DNA from: CAYQTL01 sp964420405 | Lineage (GTDB): Bacteria; Acidobacteriota; Thermoanaerobaculia; Thermoanaerobaculales; Sulfomarinibacteraceae | Direction of reading: 5' to 3' | Length of the DNA: 14,004 nt | Assembly: GCA_964420405.1 (NCBI GenBank) | Contig: CAYQTL010000093.1 | Coordinates: forward strand, 1 to 14,004 | Shown here: piece after piece, positions 1 through 7,314 of the stretch | Layout of the letters: each line of letters starts with the position of its first letter | Numbering within the stretch: the first letter of the stretch is position 1 | Position numbers and translations under genes: made by a program | The notes under the pieces: generated by a model | Databases searched by the model: none | What the model was told of the DNA's origin: nothing | What the model saw: only the letters and a program-made list of their open reading frames with translations

Positions 1-912
1 GGGCTCGGCTTCCGGCTCGCCATCGACCAGGCCAAGGCCTACTCCGAGCGGCTCCTCAAGGAGCTCTCGTCGGACATCGGCGACACGCTGGTGGAGGAGA
101 TCCTCGCCGCCGACCAGACCGAGGAGGCCGGCGTCGTCGCCCAGCGGGAGCGGGTCGAGGCGCTGCGCGCCAAGCTCGGGGAGATCGACCGCCCAGAGGC
201 CCGCACCCTCGACCACCTGGCCGACTCGCTCGTCAAGAAGAGCGTCTGGATCGTGGGAGGCGACGGCTGGGCGTACGACATCGGCTACGGCGGCCTCGAC
301 CACGTGCTGGCGGTGGGCCGCGACGTCAACATGCTGGTGCTCGACACCGGCGTGTACTCCAACACCGGGGGTCAGGCTTCGAAGGCGACCCCACTGGCGG
401 CGGCGGCGAAGTTCGCCATGAGCGGCAAGGAGGTCCCGGCCAAGGATCTCGGTCTGATGGCGATGGCCTACGGCCACGTCTACGTCGCCCAGGTCGCGTT
501 CGGCGCCAAGGACAACCAGACGGTGCGGGCGTTCCTCGAGGCCGAGTCGTACCCGGGACCGTCCCTGATCATCGCCTACTCCACCTGCATCGCCCACGGC
601 TACAACCTGGCGGACGGCCTCGACCACCAGCAGATGGCGGTCGACAGCGGCTTCTGGCCGCTGTACCGGTTCGACCCGAGGCGGGCGGCGCTGGGTGAGA
701 ACCCGCTCAAGCTGGACTCGCGGGCGCCCAAGGTGACCTTCGAAACCTACGCCATGTCCGAGACCCGGTTCCGGATGCTCATGAAGTCGGATCCCGAGCG
801 GGCGAAGAAGCTCCTGGCCGATGCCCAGCGGGCGGTGACCGCCCGGTTCGACATCTACCAGCAGCTCGCCGGGCTCAGCTTCGGCTCCGAGCCGCGCGGC
901 GACGCCAACTGA
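1..912 (+). CDS. nifJ: Pyruvate:ferredoxin (flavodoxin) oxidoreductase, C-terminal part (5'-truncated by window edge)
   Basis: The frame is open from base 1 to the TGA at 910-912, giving the last 303 residues of a protein that is usually about 1,170-1,200 residues long. The enzyme oxidatively decarboxylates pyruvate with CoA to acetyl-CoA and CO2 and reduces ferredoxin or flavodoxin in the cytoplasm. The visible part is the thiamine-diphosphate-binding domain: GGDGWAYDIG (residues about 86-95 of the fragment) and GVYSNTGGQ (117-125) form the TPP/Mg site. Cys196 in STCIAHG is probably the distal cysteine that completes the proximal [4Fe-4S] cluster, by analogy with the Desulfovibrio enzyme. 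The segment before it (ADQTEEAG, AQRERVEAL) also matches the family. A GTG at 91 is internal and is not the real start. The next gene begins 15 bases after the stop, consistent with an operon. Identification is secure; the N-terminal domains lie outside the window. Confidence 0.95.
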   Translation, partial: GLGFRLAIDQAKAYSERLLKELSSDIGDTLVEEILAADQTEEAGVVAQRERVEALRAKLGEIDRPEARTLDHLADSLVKKSVWIVGGDGWAYDIGYGGLDHVLAVGRDVNMLVLDTGVYSNTGGQASKATPLAAAAKFAMSGKEVPAKDLGLMAMAYGHVYVAQVAFGAKDNQTVRAFLEAESYPGPSLIIAYSTCIAHGYNLADGLDHQQMAVDSGFWPLYRFDPRRAALGENPLKLDSRAPKVTFETYAMSETRFRMLMKSDPERAKKLLADAQRAVTARFDIYQQLAGLSFGSEPRGDAN

Positions 913-927
913 GGAATGGAGCGGAAG

Positions 928-1917
928 ATGGACCTCACGACCAGCTACCTCGGCCTGGAACTCGCCAACCCGATCGTGTGCGGCGCGGCGCCGATCGGCA
1001 GCACCGTCGACTCGATCAAGCAGCTCGAGGACGCGGGAGTGGCGGCGGTGGTGCTGCCGTCGCTCTTCGAGGAGGAGATCCTCGCCGCGGTCCGGACCCA
1101 GCTCGAGATCGAGGCCCAGGGGGCCGGCTTCGCCGAGGCGTCCTCGTACCTGCCGGATCCCGAGGGCTACCACGTCGGGCCCGACCAGTATCTCGAGCTG
1201 ATCCGCGAGGCGACCGAGGCGACCTCGATCCCGATCATCGGCTCGCTCAACGGCTCGACCCCCGGCGGCTGGACCGACTACGCCGCCAAGATGGCCGAGG
1301 CCGGGGCGGCGGCCGTCGAGCTGAACATCTACGACCTGTCCACCGATCCCGCGACGAGCGGAGCGGAGATCGAGGAGCGGGCGGTGGAGATCGTGCGCGC
1401 GGTCGACGAGACGGTCGCGCTGCCCATCGCCGTCAAGCTGTCGCCGTTCTACTCCTCGCTGCCGCACCTCGCGAAGCGGCTGGTCGCCGCGGGCGCGGAC
1501 GGTCTGGTGGTCTTCAACCGGTTCTACCAGCCCGATATCGACATCGAGGAGCTCGACGTCTACCCGAACCTGCGCCTGTCCACCGCCGACGAGCTGCGGC
1601 TGCGGCTGCGCTGGCTGGCGATCCTGTTCGGCCAGGTGGAGGGGTCGCTGGCCTGCACCGGCGGCGCCCACAGCGCCGTCGACGTCATCAAGGCCGTCAT
1701 GGCCGGCGCCGACGTCGTGCAGCTCGTCTCGGCGCTGCTGATCCACGGCCCCGACCACGTCGGCCGCACCCTCGAGGCGGTCGAGTTCTGGATGCGCGAG
1801 CACGAGTACGAGTCCCTCGCCCAGATGCGGGGCTCCATGAGCCTCGCCCGAACCCCGAACCCGAAAGGTTTCGTCCGCGCCAACTACATGAAGATGCTGG
1901 AGAGCTGGGAGCGGTAG
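928..1917 (+). CDS. Dihydroorotate dehydrogenase-like FMN protein
   Basis: A 329-residue TIM-barrel flavoprotein related to class 1 dihydroorotate dehydrogenases. I prefer the ATG at 928 (MDLTTSYLGLEL, the usual family N-terminus) over the in-frame ATG at 916, because GGAG at 918-921 lies six bases before 928 and nothing suitable precedes 916. Likely FMN and phosphate contacts are VKLSPF (Lys170), FNRFYQPDID (196-205) and CTGGAHS followed by AGADVVQLVSALL (about 243-271). The loop that reads NxSCPN in true dihydroorotate dehydrogenases reads ELNIYDLSTDP (131-141), so the catalytic Cys/Ser is missing. Pyrimidine synthesis is therefore unlikely. Proteins of this type are often encoded beside nifJ, and here the two genes are 15 bases apart, so an accessory redox role with NifJ is a reasonable inference. 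The true substrate is unknown. Confidence 0.85.
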   Translation: MDLTTSYLGLELANPIVCGAAPIGSTVDSIKQLEDAGVAAVVLPSLFEEEILAAVRTQLEIEAQGAGFAEASSYLPDPEGYHVGPDQYLELIREATEATSIPIIGSLNGSTPGGWTDYAAKMAEAGAAAVELNIYDLSTDPATSGAEIEERAVEIVRAVDETVALPIAVKLSPFYSSLPHLAKRLVAAGADGLVVFNRFYQPDIDIEELDVYPNLRLSTADELRLRLRWLAILFGQVEGSLACTGGAHSAVDVIKAVMAGADVVQLVSALLIHGPDHVGRTLEAVEFWMREHEYESLAQMRGSMSLARTPNPKGFVRANYMKMLESWER

Positions 1918-1923
1918 ACGACT

Positions 1924-1985
1924 CCCGCACACGAGAGCAGGAGGAGGGGGGGCGAGCCGGGCTCGCCCCCTTCGTCGTGTGCGGG
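1924..1985 (+). terminator. Nested inverted repeat after the nifJ operon (terminator-like)
   Basis: Two perfect stems are nested. The inner hairpin is 10 bp (1948-1957 with 1961-1970) around a 3-base CGG loop. The outer stem is 11 bp (1924-1934 with 1975-1985). The structure begins six bases after the stop codon of the DHOD-like gene. There is no T-run, only TTCGT, so it is not a textbook intrinsic terminator. It would still form a very stable 3' end on the nifJ operon transcript and fits a terminator or RNA-stabilising hairpin. Confidence 0.6.
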
Positions 1986-2161
1986 ATGCGTGCCAGTTCG
2001 GCGTGACGCGCAGCACGCAAGCGTCGGGTTGACGGGGCCGTCCGCGGCATCCGGGGAATCGGGCTGGCACCGGGATTGCTGTTCCTCGTGCATCGTGACG
2101 GGAAGCGGGTGCACCATGGAGCTTCGCGAGACAGCGTCCGGAGCGAGCTCCGGGAGGCCGG

Positions 2162-3745
2162 ATGGCGCTGCCCCTCCGCAGGCTGCCTGAGACCCTCCCG
2201 ACGACGGGCGACCGGCGTCCGGACATGTCGCCCGAGCCGTCCCGCGGCCTGCCCCTGGGGCTGGGCCTGGGCCTGATCCTGGCGGTGGTGGTGTCGGCAG
2301 TCCTGGCGGTCACGACCCTGCCGGAGCAGCGCCGGGAGGTGGCAGACGAGCGCCGCGAGCGGGAGCGGCTGCTGGCGGACGCGATCGCGCCGATCGCCTC
2401 CGACATGGAGACCCTCGAAACGGTGGAGGAGATCCAGGACCGCCTCGACGGGCTCGTCCGGTCCGGGCCGCCCTCGGCGCCCCACGGATTCCTCGTCCGC
2501 GACGCGACCGGCCACACGGTCGCCGCGGCGACGGCTCACGGCACGGACCGCGTCGCGCCGCCCGCCGACGTCCTGGTCGCGACCAGCGCGCTGGACAGCC
2601 CGGCCCTCGCGGGTGGCGAGGGAGCCCTGCTGGCGTGGCGGGACGCCGGCGACCTGCGGGCCGAGCTGGGCCGGCGATGGCGGGCGTGGTGGCTCGACCT
2701 GCTGATCACGTCGCTGGCGGTGATCCTGGCCGTCGAGCTGGCGGTCCACGTCCTCGTCGGCCGCCCGTTGGGTCGCCTGGTCCGTGGTCTCGAGAGGCTC
2801 GGCAACGGTCACGTCGGTCCCCTCGACACCGGACCCGGAGCGTGGGAGATCCGCTGGCTGGCATGGCGCTTCGAGCGCCTCGGGCGCGACCTCGAGGATG
2901 CGGCCCGCCATCTGCTGGCGGCCGAGCGTCGCGCCCTCGAGGCGGTCCGCTCGGCGGGCGCCGTCCACGGCCCGCGCGAGCGCGAGACCGCACGGATCGA
3001 GCGGCTCGAGGCGCGGCGTGCGGAGCGCTCACCCACCGACCTCCCGGTCCGCCGCTACCTCGAGGCCACCGCCGGACTGCTCGAGCGACTGCGCCACGAC
3101 GACCCCAGCGCCCGCGGCGTCGCCGAGGAGGCGTGGACCCAGGCGGTTGCGGAGGCCGAGAGGATCGGCGACACGCCCCTCAAGGCGCGTCTCGAGGACG
3201 CCGCCCTGCGGGTGCTCGAGCCCGTCGAGTTCGCCGAGCTCGACGCGCGGCTGTCGACCCTGCGGGCGGGGCGCAACCGCTGGGTCCGGGCGACCGTCGA
3301 GCGGCTCGCGGAGCTGCTGCACGACGAGGAGATCGGGATCCGCGAGGTCCAGCACCGCACCAAGCACACCGCCGGCGCGTGGCGCAAGATGCGCGAGCAC
3401 CAGCTCGAGCTCGAGCAGGTCCACGACCTGTTCGCATTCCGCCTGATCGTCGACGACGAGGCCGCCTGCTACCGGGCCCTCGGCGCCGTCCACCGCGCCT
3501 TCGAGCCCGAGCCGTTCCGCTTCAAGGACTACATCGCCCAGCCCAAGCCCAACGGCTACCGCAGCCTCCACACCTCGGTCCGCGACGCCGACGGGCGCCT
3601 GTTCGAGGTCCAGATCCGGACCCCCGAGATGCACCACGCCGCCGAGGAGGGTGCCGCCGCCCACTGGCGCTACCGCGCCCGCCGCTGGGCCCGCCTCGAC
3701 CGCCTGCGCCCCGCCCGTCGCCGGTGGTGGCGGCGAGAGCGGTAG
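2162..3745 (+). CDS. Membrane-bound HAMP-linked RelA/SpoT-type (p)ppGpp synthetase
   Basis: A 527-residue protein with sensor architecture. Transmembrane helix 1 is about residues 31-52, an extracytoplasmic segment of about 120 residues follows, helix 2 is about 176-199, and a HAMP-like linker (RPLGRLVRGLERLGNG) spans about 200-252 before a charged helical stretch. Residues about 330-398 resemble the helical region after the HD domain of long Rel proteins (RIGDTPLKARLEDAALRVLEP). The synthetase domain is about 399-505: HRTKHTAGAWRKM, VHDLFAFR (Asp422), KDYIAQPKPNGYRSLHT (Tyr466), FEVQIRT (Glu482) and AAHWRYR. These residues match the ATP and GTP/GDP-binding and catalytic positions of Rel enzymes, so synthesis activity looks intact. 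No hydrolase HD motif and no TGS or ACT domain is present; the chain ends in a short basic tail. GGGAGG at 2152-2157 supports the ATG at 2162; an ATG at 2225 is the alternative. A 6-bp hairpin (2138-2153) touches the ribosome site. The inferred role is stimulus-coupled alarmone synthesis at the membrane. Confidence 0.9.
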   Translation: MALPLRRLPETLPTTGDRRPDMSPEPSRGLPLGLGLGLILAVVVSAVLAVTTLPEQRREVADERRERERLLADAIAPIASDMETLETVEEIQDRLDGLVRSGPPSAPHGFLVRDATGHTVAAATAHGTDRVAPPADVLVATSALDSPALAGGEGALLAWRDAGDLRAELGRRWRAWWLDLLITSLAVILAVELAVHVLVGRPLGRLVRGLERLGNGHVGPLDTGPGAWEIRWLAWRFERLGRDLEDAARHLLAAERRALEAVRSAGAVHGPRERETARIERLEARRAERSPTDLPVRRYLEATAGLLERLRHDDPSARGVAEEAWTQAVAEAERIGDTPLKARLEDAALRVLEPVEFAELDARLSTLRAGRNRWVRATVERLAELLHDEEIGIREVQHRTKHTAGAWRKMREHQLELEQVHDLFAFRLIVDDEAACYRALGAVHRAFEPEPFRFKDYIAQPKPNGYRSLHTSVRDADGRLFEVQIRTPEMHHAAEEGAAAHWRYRARRWARLDRLRPARRRWWRRER

Positions 3746-3756
3746 ACCTCCCTTCT

Positions 3757-3790
3757 CCCGCGTCCGTGCCCGCGTCCGCGCCCGTGTCCA
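3757..3790. repeat. Degenerate hexamer array, unit YCCGYG
   Basis: Five consecutive six-base units (CCCGCG, TCCGTG, CCCGCG, TCCGCG, CCCGTG) and a partial TCC lie in the 141-base gap after the synthetase gene. The unit sequence differs from the CCCGAT/CCCGTT arrays elsewhere in the window but the period is the same. It begins 12 bases after the stop codon. Confidence 0.6.
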
Positions 3791-3860
3791 TCCGTCCGGT
3801 GCAGCGGCAGCCCTCGGGCGACCGCGGTCGCCGCCCTGCCGCGTCCGCACCTGCCCGCGG

Positions 3861-3879
3861 TACGATAGGGGTCTCGGAG
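3861..3879 (+). promoter_or_regulatory. Candidate -10 element and ribosome site for the HEAT/HD gene pair
   Basis: TACGAT at 3861-3866 fits the TANNNT pattern of a -10 hexamer. GGAG at 3876-3879 is seven bases before the GTG at 3887, which decides that start. No convincing -35 is visible; CTGCCG at 3836-3841 would need a 19-base spacer. If real, the 5' leader would be only about 14 bases long. Confidence 0.35.
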
Positions 3880-3886
3880 CACAGGG

Positions 3887-5572
3887 GTGACGAACGGACC
3901 ACCGCGCGAGGTCGACCAGGAGCAGCTCGGAGGGGGCGACCGGCTGGTGGTCGAGTCCGGGGCCGGCCGGGACGCGGCGGAGGCGCTGCGGGCCCTGACG
4001 AAGGCGTCGCGGGCGTGCCTGCTGTACGACGCCGAGAACGACGCCGTGGCGCGCTTCCTCGCGGAGCTGGACGGGACCATGCGGCGGGCGCTGCGCCACG
4101 GACCGCTGCGCCTGGAGGTCCGGCCGTTCGAGCTGCTGCGCGGCACCGAGGTGGTGTACCGGGAGCGGGACCGGGAGCGCTCCTTCGCGTTCCGGCTCTA
4201 CCGCGACGGCATCCGGCGGCTCGAGATCGACCCCGACGTGCCGTGGAAGGAGCTGGTTCGGCTGGTCGGCGTGATGACCGTGCGCTTCACCGGCGTGCGC
4301 CAGCGCGAGGACGACGCCGTCACCCTGCTGTGGTCGGCCAGGCTCGAGCACATCCGGGCGGAGACGGTGCACGGCTACGCCCGTGCGGATGCCGCCGCCG
4401 GCCCAGGCCGCGCCGCCGGCCGCGCCCGCCTCGCCGAACGGGTCGACGCCGCCGCCGGCGCCGAGCCCATGCCCCGTCTCGAGCGCGAGACGACACCACA
4501 CCACCGCCCGCTGACGCCGTCAGAGCTGCGGTCCGTCCACCGGGAGGCCGACGGCAGCCAGCTCGCCGAGTGGTGCGTACGGATCGCACGCCACCTCGCC
4601 GACGCCGCCGGTGACGCCGACGACCCGATCCCGGCCGACAGCTGCCGGCCGGCCGTGCTGGACCTGGCGAGAGTGCTGGTGGAAGCTGGCCACGACCGGC
4701 TGCTGGCCGAGGCCGGCGACGCGCTCGCGCCCGTCCCGGAGGTGGTGGCTGCGTTCGCCGAGCCCGAGATCCTCGACCGCGTCGTGCGCGGGGTCCTCGA
4801 CGAGAGCCTCGGCCCCGCCGCCCTCGAGCCGGTGCTCCGGCACGGCCCCCCGGCGGCGGTGCGGTCGCTGCTGCAGCGGATCGACCGCAGCTGGCGGGCG
4901 GTGCCGGAGAGTCTGCGGGCCCCGCTCGTCGCCACCCTGGTCGGCGCCCGCCCGTCCGAGGTCATCGCGATGGCGCCGCGAATGCTGCCTGAGCTGCGGT
5001 CGGACCTGCTCTCGGCGGTCGCCCACCGAGATCCCGAGGCCGCCGTGACGCTCGCGCTCGACCTGGTCGGCCAGCAGGGACGCGAGATCCGGCTCGCCGC
5101 CCTGACGGTTCTCGAGCGCGCCCCGTACTCCCCCGAGATCGGCAAGGCGATGGTGAAGCTGCTCGGCGACACCGACGACCCGACGACCCGGATGCGCACG
5201 GCGGTGGTCCTCGCCCGGCACCGTGAGCGGCGGGGGTGGGAGGTCCTCGTGGCCGCAATCGAGCGCGGCGTCGACGCCGGCGCCGGCAGCCATGAGCTGA
5301 GGACCCTCGCCCAGGCGGCGGCGATCGTGGATCCGCGGGCGGCGCTCGGTCTGTTCCGCGGCTGGGTCCGTCCCTCCGGCCTGCTCGGCAGGTTGCGGGT
5401 GACCGCCGGCCCCCGCTGGTGGCCTGCGCTGTGGGGCCTGGCGCGGGTGCCGGGCGCCGATGCCGAGGAGACCCTCCGCTGGATGCGCGACCACACCGAC
5501 GGGGAGTTCCGCGCCGCCTGCGAGCGGGCGCTCGTGGCGCGGCGGCCGGCGGGCGACGGAGGCGAGGGATGA
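3887..5572 (+). CDS. Hypothetical protein with N-terminal HD-GYP-associated-type module and HEAT-like repeats
   Basis: A 561-residue soluble protein starting at GTG 3887 behind GGAG at 3876-3879. I do not recognise a named family. Residues about 30-130 look like a compact alpha/beta module (ALTKASRACLLYDAENDAV, LLRGTEVVYRE, FRLYRDGIRRLEIDP, WKELVRLVGVM). A similar pattern is seen near the N-terminus of the next gene product and, from general knowledge, in HD- and HEAT-containing signalling proteins of high-GC bacteria. Residues about 165-215 are a low-complexity Ala/Arg linker. From about 250 to 555 the chain is helical with HEAT-like pairs, for example LLSAVAHRDPEAAVTLALDL, IRLAALTVLERAPYS and VKLLGDTDDPTTRMRTAVVLA. 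Its stop overlaps the next start as ATGA (5569-5572), so the two are translationally coupled. A scaffold or adaptor role for the HD partner is inference. Confidence 0.75.
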   Translation: MTNGPPREVDQEQLGGGDRLVVESGAGRDAAEALRALTKASRACLLYDAENDAVARFLAELDGTMRRALRHGPLRLEVRPFELLRGTEVVYRERDRERSFAFRLYRDGIRRLEIDPDVPWKELVRLVGVMTVRFTGVRQREDDAVTLLWSARLEHIRAETVHGYARADAAAGPGRAAGRARLAERVDAAAGAEPMPRLERETTPHHRPLTPSELRSVHREADGSQLAEWCVRIARHLADAAGDADDPIPADSCRPAVLDLARVLVEAGHDRLLAEAGDALAPVPEVVAAFAEPEILDRVVRGVLDESLGPAALEPVLRHGPPAAVRSLLQRIDRSWRAVPESLRAPLVATLVGARPSEVIAMAPRMLPELRSDLLSAVAHRDPEAAVTLALDLVGQQGREIRLAALTVLERAPYSPEIGKAMVKLLGDTDDPTTRMRTAVVLARHRERRGWEVLVAAIERGVDAGAGSHELRTLAQAAAIVDPRAALGLFRGWVRPSGLLGRLRVTAGPRWWPALWGLARVPGADAEETLRWMRDHTDGEFRAACERALVARRPAGDGGEG

Positions 5573-6933
5573 CCGAGCGCATCCGAGCCGCCCAGGAGGA
5601 CATCGCCCTCGCCCTGCTGACGGCGCGAGCCGAGGAGGACCGCGAGCTCGCGCGGACGGTCCGGGAGCAGGGTGAGCGGCTCGCCCACATCAACTACGGC
5701 CTCCTTCAGCTGACCCGCATCCACGCGGTCACCAACGCCGCCTTCGACCACCCCGTGGCCGAGTTCGCCCGGGTGGTGGGCGACCTCGTGGGGCTGCTCG
5801 GGCCGGTCCACCTGGTGTGCGTCGAGAACCAGATCTACGTCAACGACGTGCGCGTGCGGTTCGAGACCCATCCCGAGCACGCCGCCGCGTTCGGCAAGCT
5901 GCTCGCCCGCCACGGCGTCGGCGGGATCAGCTACCACGCTCCGCTCGACGACGGAACCGTCCGCACCATGGTCGAGCTGTTCGCGGCCGACGCCGCACCG
6001 GGTGACCCCCGCGGCCGGTTGGAGCGGCGTCTCGCCGAGGCCGGCGTGACCACCGTCGAGCTGCATCCCCCGTTCCGCTACCGAGGTGAGGAGGAGGCGC
6101 GGCAACGGGCGGCGGACGAGGCGTTCCTCGACGCCGCCGCCGCCCTCGACGAGGCGCTCGCCAATCTCGAGGCCGGCCGCCTCGTGAACCCACTGCCGAT
6201 CCGGCGGACCGTGATCGACATCATGGAGGCGACCGCCGGCGGCGACCTGGTCGGGGCGGTCGCGGCCGCCGACCGCCGGCTTCCCGAGCCGGCGCGCCAC
6301 CCGGTCGCGGTCGTCGGGCTGTCCCTCGCGATCGCGCGCGCCGTCGGGCTCCCGATCACCGCCGCGGCCCACGTCGGAGTCGCCGCCATGCTCCACGACA
6401 CGGGCTACGCCGCCGGTGGCGGAAAGGGCGTGCCGTTCGGGCGCCACGGCCGCGCGGCGCTACGTCTGCTGCTCGGCCAGCGGGGATTCCACGAGGCGCG
6501 CGCCGCGCGACTGCTGACGGTCCTCGAGCACCACCGCCGGTTCGCCGGCGGCGGCGACCCGCCCAGCCTGCCGGCGCGGATCGTCCACCTCGCCGACGAC
6601 TACGACCGGATGACGCGCTCGTGGGCGCTGCGTCCTCCGGCCGCGACCCCGCCGGAGGCGCTGCGCCGGATCTGCGGCGCGGCCGGGCGGGAGTACGACC
6701 CGACGCTCGTCCAGGGCCTGGTCAACGTCCTCGGTGCCTATCCCCCCGGCAGCTGGCTGCGGCTCGACGACCAGCGCACCGTCGAGGTCGTCTCCGGGGT
6801 GCGCCGTCCGGAGACCTTCGACCGGCCGCTGTGCCGCGTGGTCGACCCGCGCACCGGGAGGCTCGGCGAGGAGGTCGACCTGGCCCGCCGCGGCCGCGTC
6901 ACCGGCGTCGTCCGACGACCGGCACGAACCTGA
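5569..6933 (+). CDS. HD-GYP-like HD-domain phosphohydrolase (divergent motif)
   Basis: A 454-residue protein whose ATG at 5569 overlaps the previous stop (ATGA) and has GGAGG at 5558-5562. Residues about 45-140 hold the module shared with the preceding protein (VENQIYVNDVRVRFE, LLARHGVGGISYHAPLDDG). The HD domain is about 240-400: His244, HD at 276-277, His293, His321-His322 and Asp346 in LADDYDRMTR, then DPTLVQGLVNVLGAYPPGSWLRL. This order of metal ligands and the tail are those of HD-GYP cyclic-di-GMP phosphodiesterases. However, HDxGK reads HDTGY and the GYP signature is replaced by GGGDPPSLP, so cyclic-di-GMP cleavage cannot be assumed. A degenerate receptor or another nucleotide phosphohydrolase are alternatives. 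There is no transmembrane segment. The gene ends the + strand block and a hexamer array follows at once. Confidence 0.85.
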   Translation: MTERIRAAQEDIALALLTARAEEDRELARTVREQGERLAHINYGLLQLTRIHAVTNAAFDHPVAEFARVVGDLVGLLGPVHLVCVENQIYVNDVRVRFETHPEHAAAFGKLLARHGVGGISYHAPLDDGTVRTMVELFAADAAPGDPRGRLERRLAEAGVTTVELHPPFRYRGEEEARQRAADEAFLDAAAALDEALANLEAGRLVNPLPIRRTVIDIMEATAGGDLVGAVAAADRRLPEPARHPVAVVGLSLAIARAVGLPITAAAHVGVAAMLHDTGYAAGGGKGVPFGRHGRAALRLLLGQRGFHEARAARLLTVLEHHRRFAGGGDPPSLPARIVHLADDYDRMTRSWALRPPAATPPEALRRICGAAGREYDPTLVQGLVNVLGAYPPGSWLRLDDQRTVEVVSGVRRPETFDRPLCRVVDPRTGRLGEEVDLARRGRVTGVVRRPART

Positions 6934-6938
6934 GCCGC

Positions 6939-6974
6939 CCCGTTCCCGTTCCCGATCCCGATCCCGATCCCGAC
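6939..6974. repeat. Hexamer array, CCCGTT/CCCGAT, six units
   Basis: Two CCCGTT units, three CCCGAT units and one CCCGAC follow without interruption, five bases after the stop codon of the HD-domain gene. It belongs to the same hexamer family as 8909-8936, 9175-9194, 12804-12932 and 13937-14004. Confidence 0.9.
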
Positions 6975-7074
6975 GAGATGCTTCCACCCTCCTCAGCTGT
7001 CTCGAGCGAGCGGCACGCCGGCAGGCGTGACGGGAGTCGAAGGACCTCCCCCGAGCTCCGCAGGCCGGTCGCCA

Positions 7075-7092
7075 CCGATCCCGATTCCGATG
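7075..7092. repeat. Short hexamer repeat, CCGATC/CCGATT/CCGATG
   Basis: Three six-base units followed by a flank CCGATGGTGACGGCC (7087-7101). The flank closely resembles the complement of the bases beside the array at 9175-9194 (CCCGATGGTGGCGGTC on the other strand), so it is probably a short member of the same dispersed family. Confidence 0.55.
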
Positions 7093-7268
7093 GTGACGGC
7101 CGCGTTCGACCCCAGGGACAGCGGCGGCGTCACCGGGCCGGGTCGGTTTCCGCGGCGCGGGACCGCCGTAGAAGAGACGGGGAGGAGCCCGTCCCGCCAC
7201 CCGCCCGTCCGGGAGCGTCGTCGCGGCCGGAGAGCCCGCGGCGCGGAATCGGGTCCAGCGGGATCGGA

Positions 7269-7286
7269 GGAGGATCCGGATCCTCC
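7269..7286. repeat. Perfect 18-bp palindrome
   Basis: Two 9-base half sites, GGAGGATCC and GGATCCTCC, meet with no spacer, 29 bases beyond the stop of the - strand metallo-hydrolase gene. It could be a protein-binding dyad or part of a transcript end. A function is not shown by the sequence. Confidence 0.5.
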
Positions 7287-7314
7287 GTGAGCGGCGTCCC
7301 GCCAGGATCCCCGC

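Larger units (their letters stand above)
6975..7314. other. Convergent intergenic stretch without a supported gene
   Basis: About 340 bases between the HD-domain gene (+) and the metallo-hydrolase gene (-). The open frames here are low-complexity Pro/Arg/Ser and I do not accept them as genes. It holds small hairpins (7014-7019 with 7024-7029; 7176-7181 with 7188-7193), three CCGATN hexamers at 7075-7092, an 18-bp palindrome at 7269-7286, and a 7-bp stem (7288-7294 with 7311-7317) that includes the stop codon of the - strand gene. One or more of these could serve as terminators for the two converging transcripts, but none has a T-run. Confidence 0.5.

Noticed and set aside
2029..2057. TTGACG at 2029-2034 as a -35 for the synthetase gene
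   Set aside because: No -10-like hexamer occurs 16-18 bases downstream, so I cannot support a promoter here.
2138..2157. Hairpin (2138-2143 with 2148-2153) as a riboswitch-like occluder of the synthetase ribosome site
   Set aside because: A 6-bp stem with a 4-base loop is common by chance at this GC content; there is no aptamer-like conserved structure.
2076..2276. Short + strand frames before the synthetase gene
   Set aside because: They overlap the ribosome site and start of the synthetase gene in other frames and resemble nothing.
6939..6974. Hexamer arrays as protein-coding dipeptide repeats (Ser-Arg, Pro-Asp or Ile-Gly)
   Set aside because: Any six-base repeat is open in many frames and yields dipeptide repeats; they lie after stop codons and have no start or ribosome site.
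7014..7044. tRNA T-arm-like sequence on the minus strand (TTCGACT)
   Set aside because: The flanking bases do not form the 5-bp T stem, and no anticodon or acceptor stem is found nearby.
7027..7290. Possible small + strand protein of 87 residues (GTG start)
   Set aside because: Composition is Pro/Arg/Ser/Gly only, there is no ribosome site, and part of the frame is hexamer repeat and palindrome.
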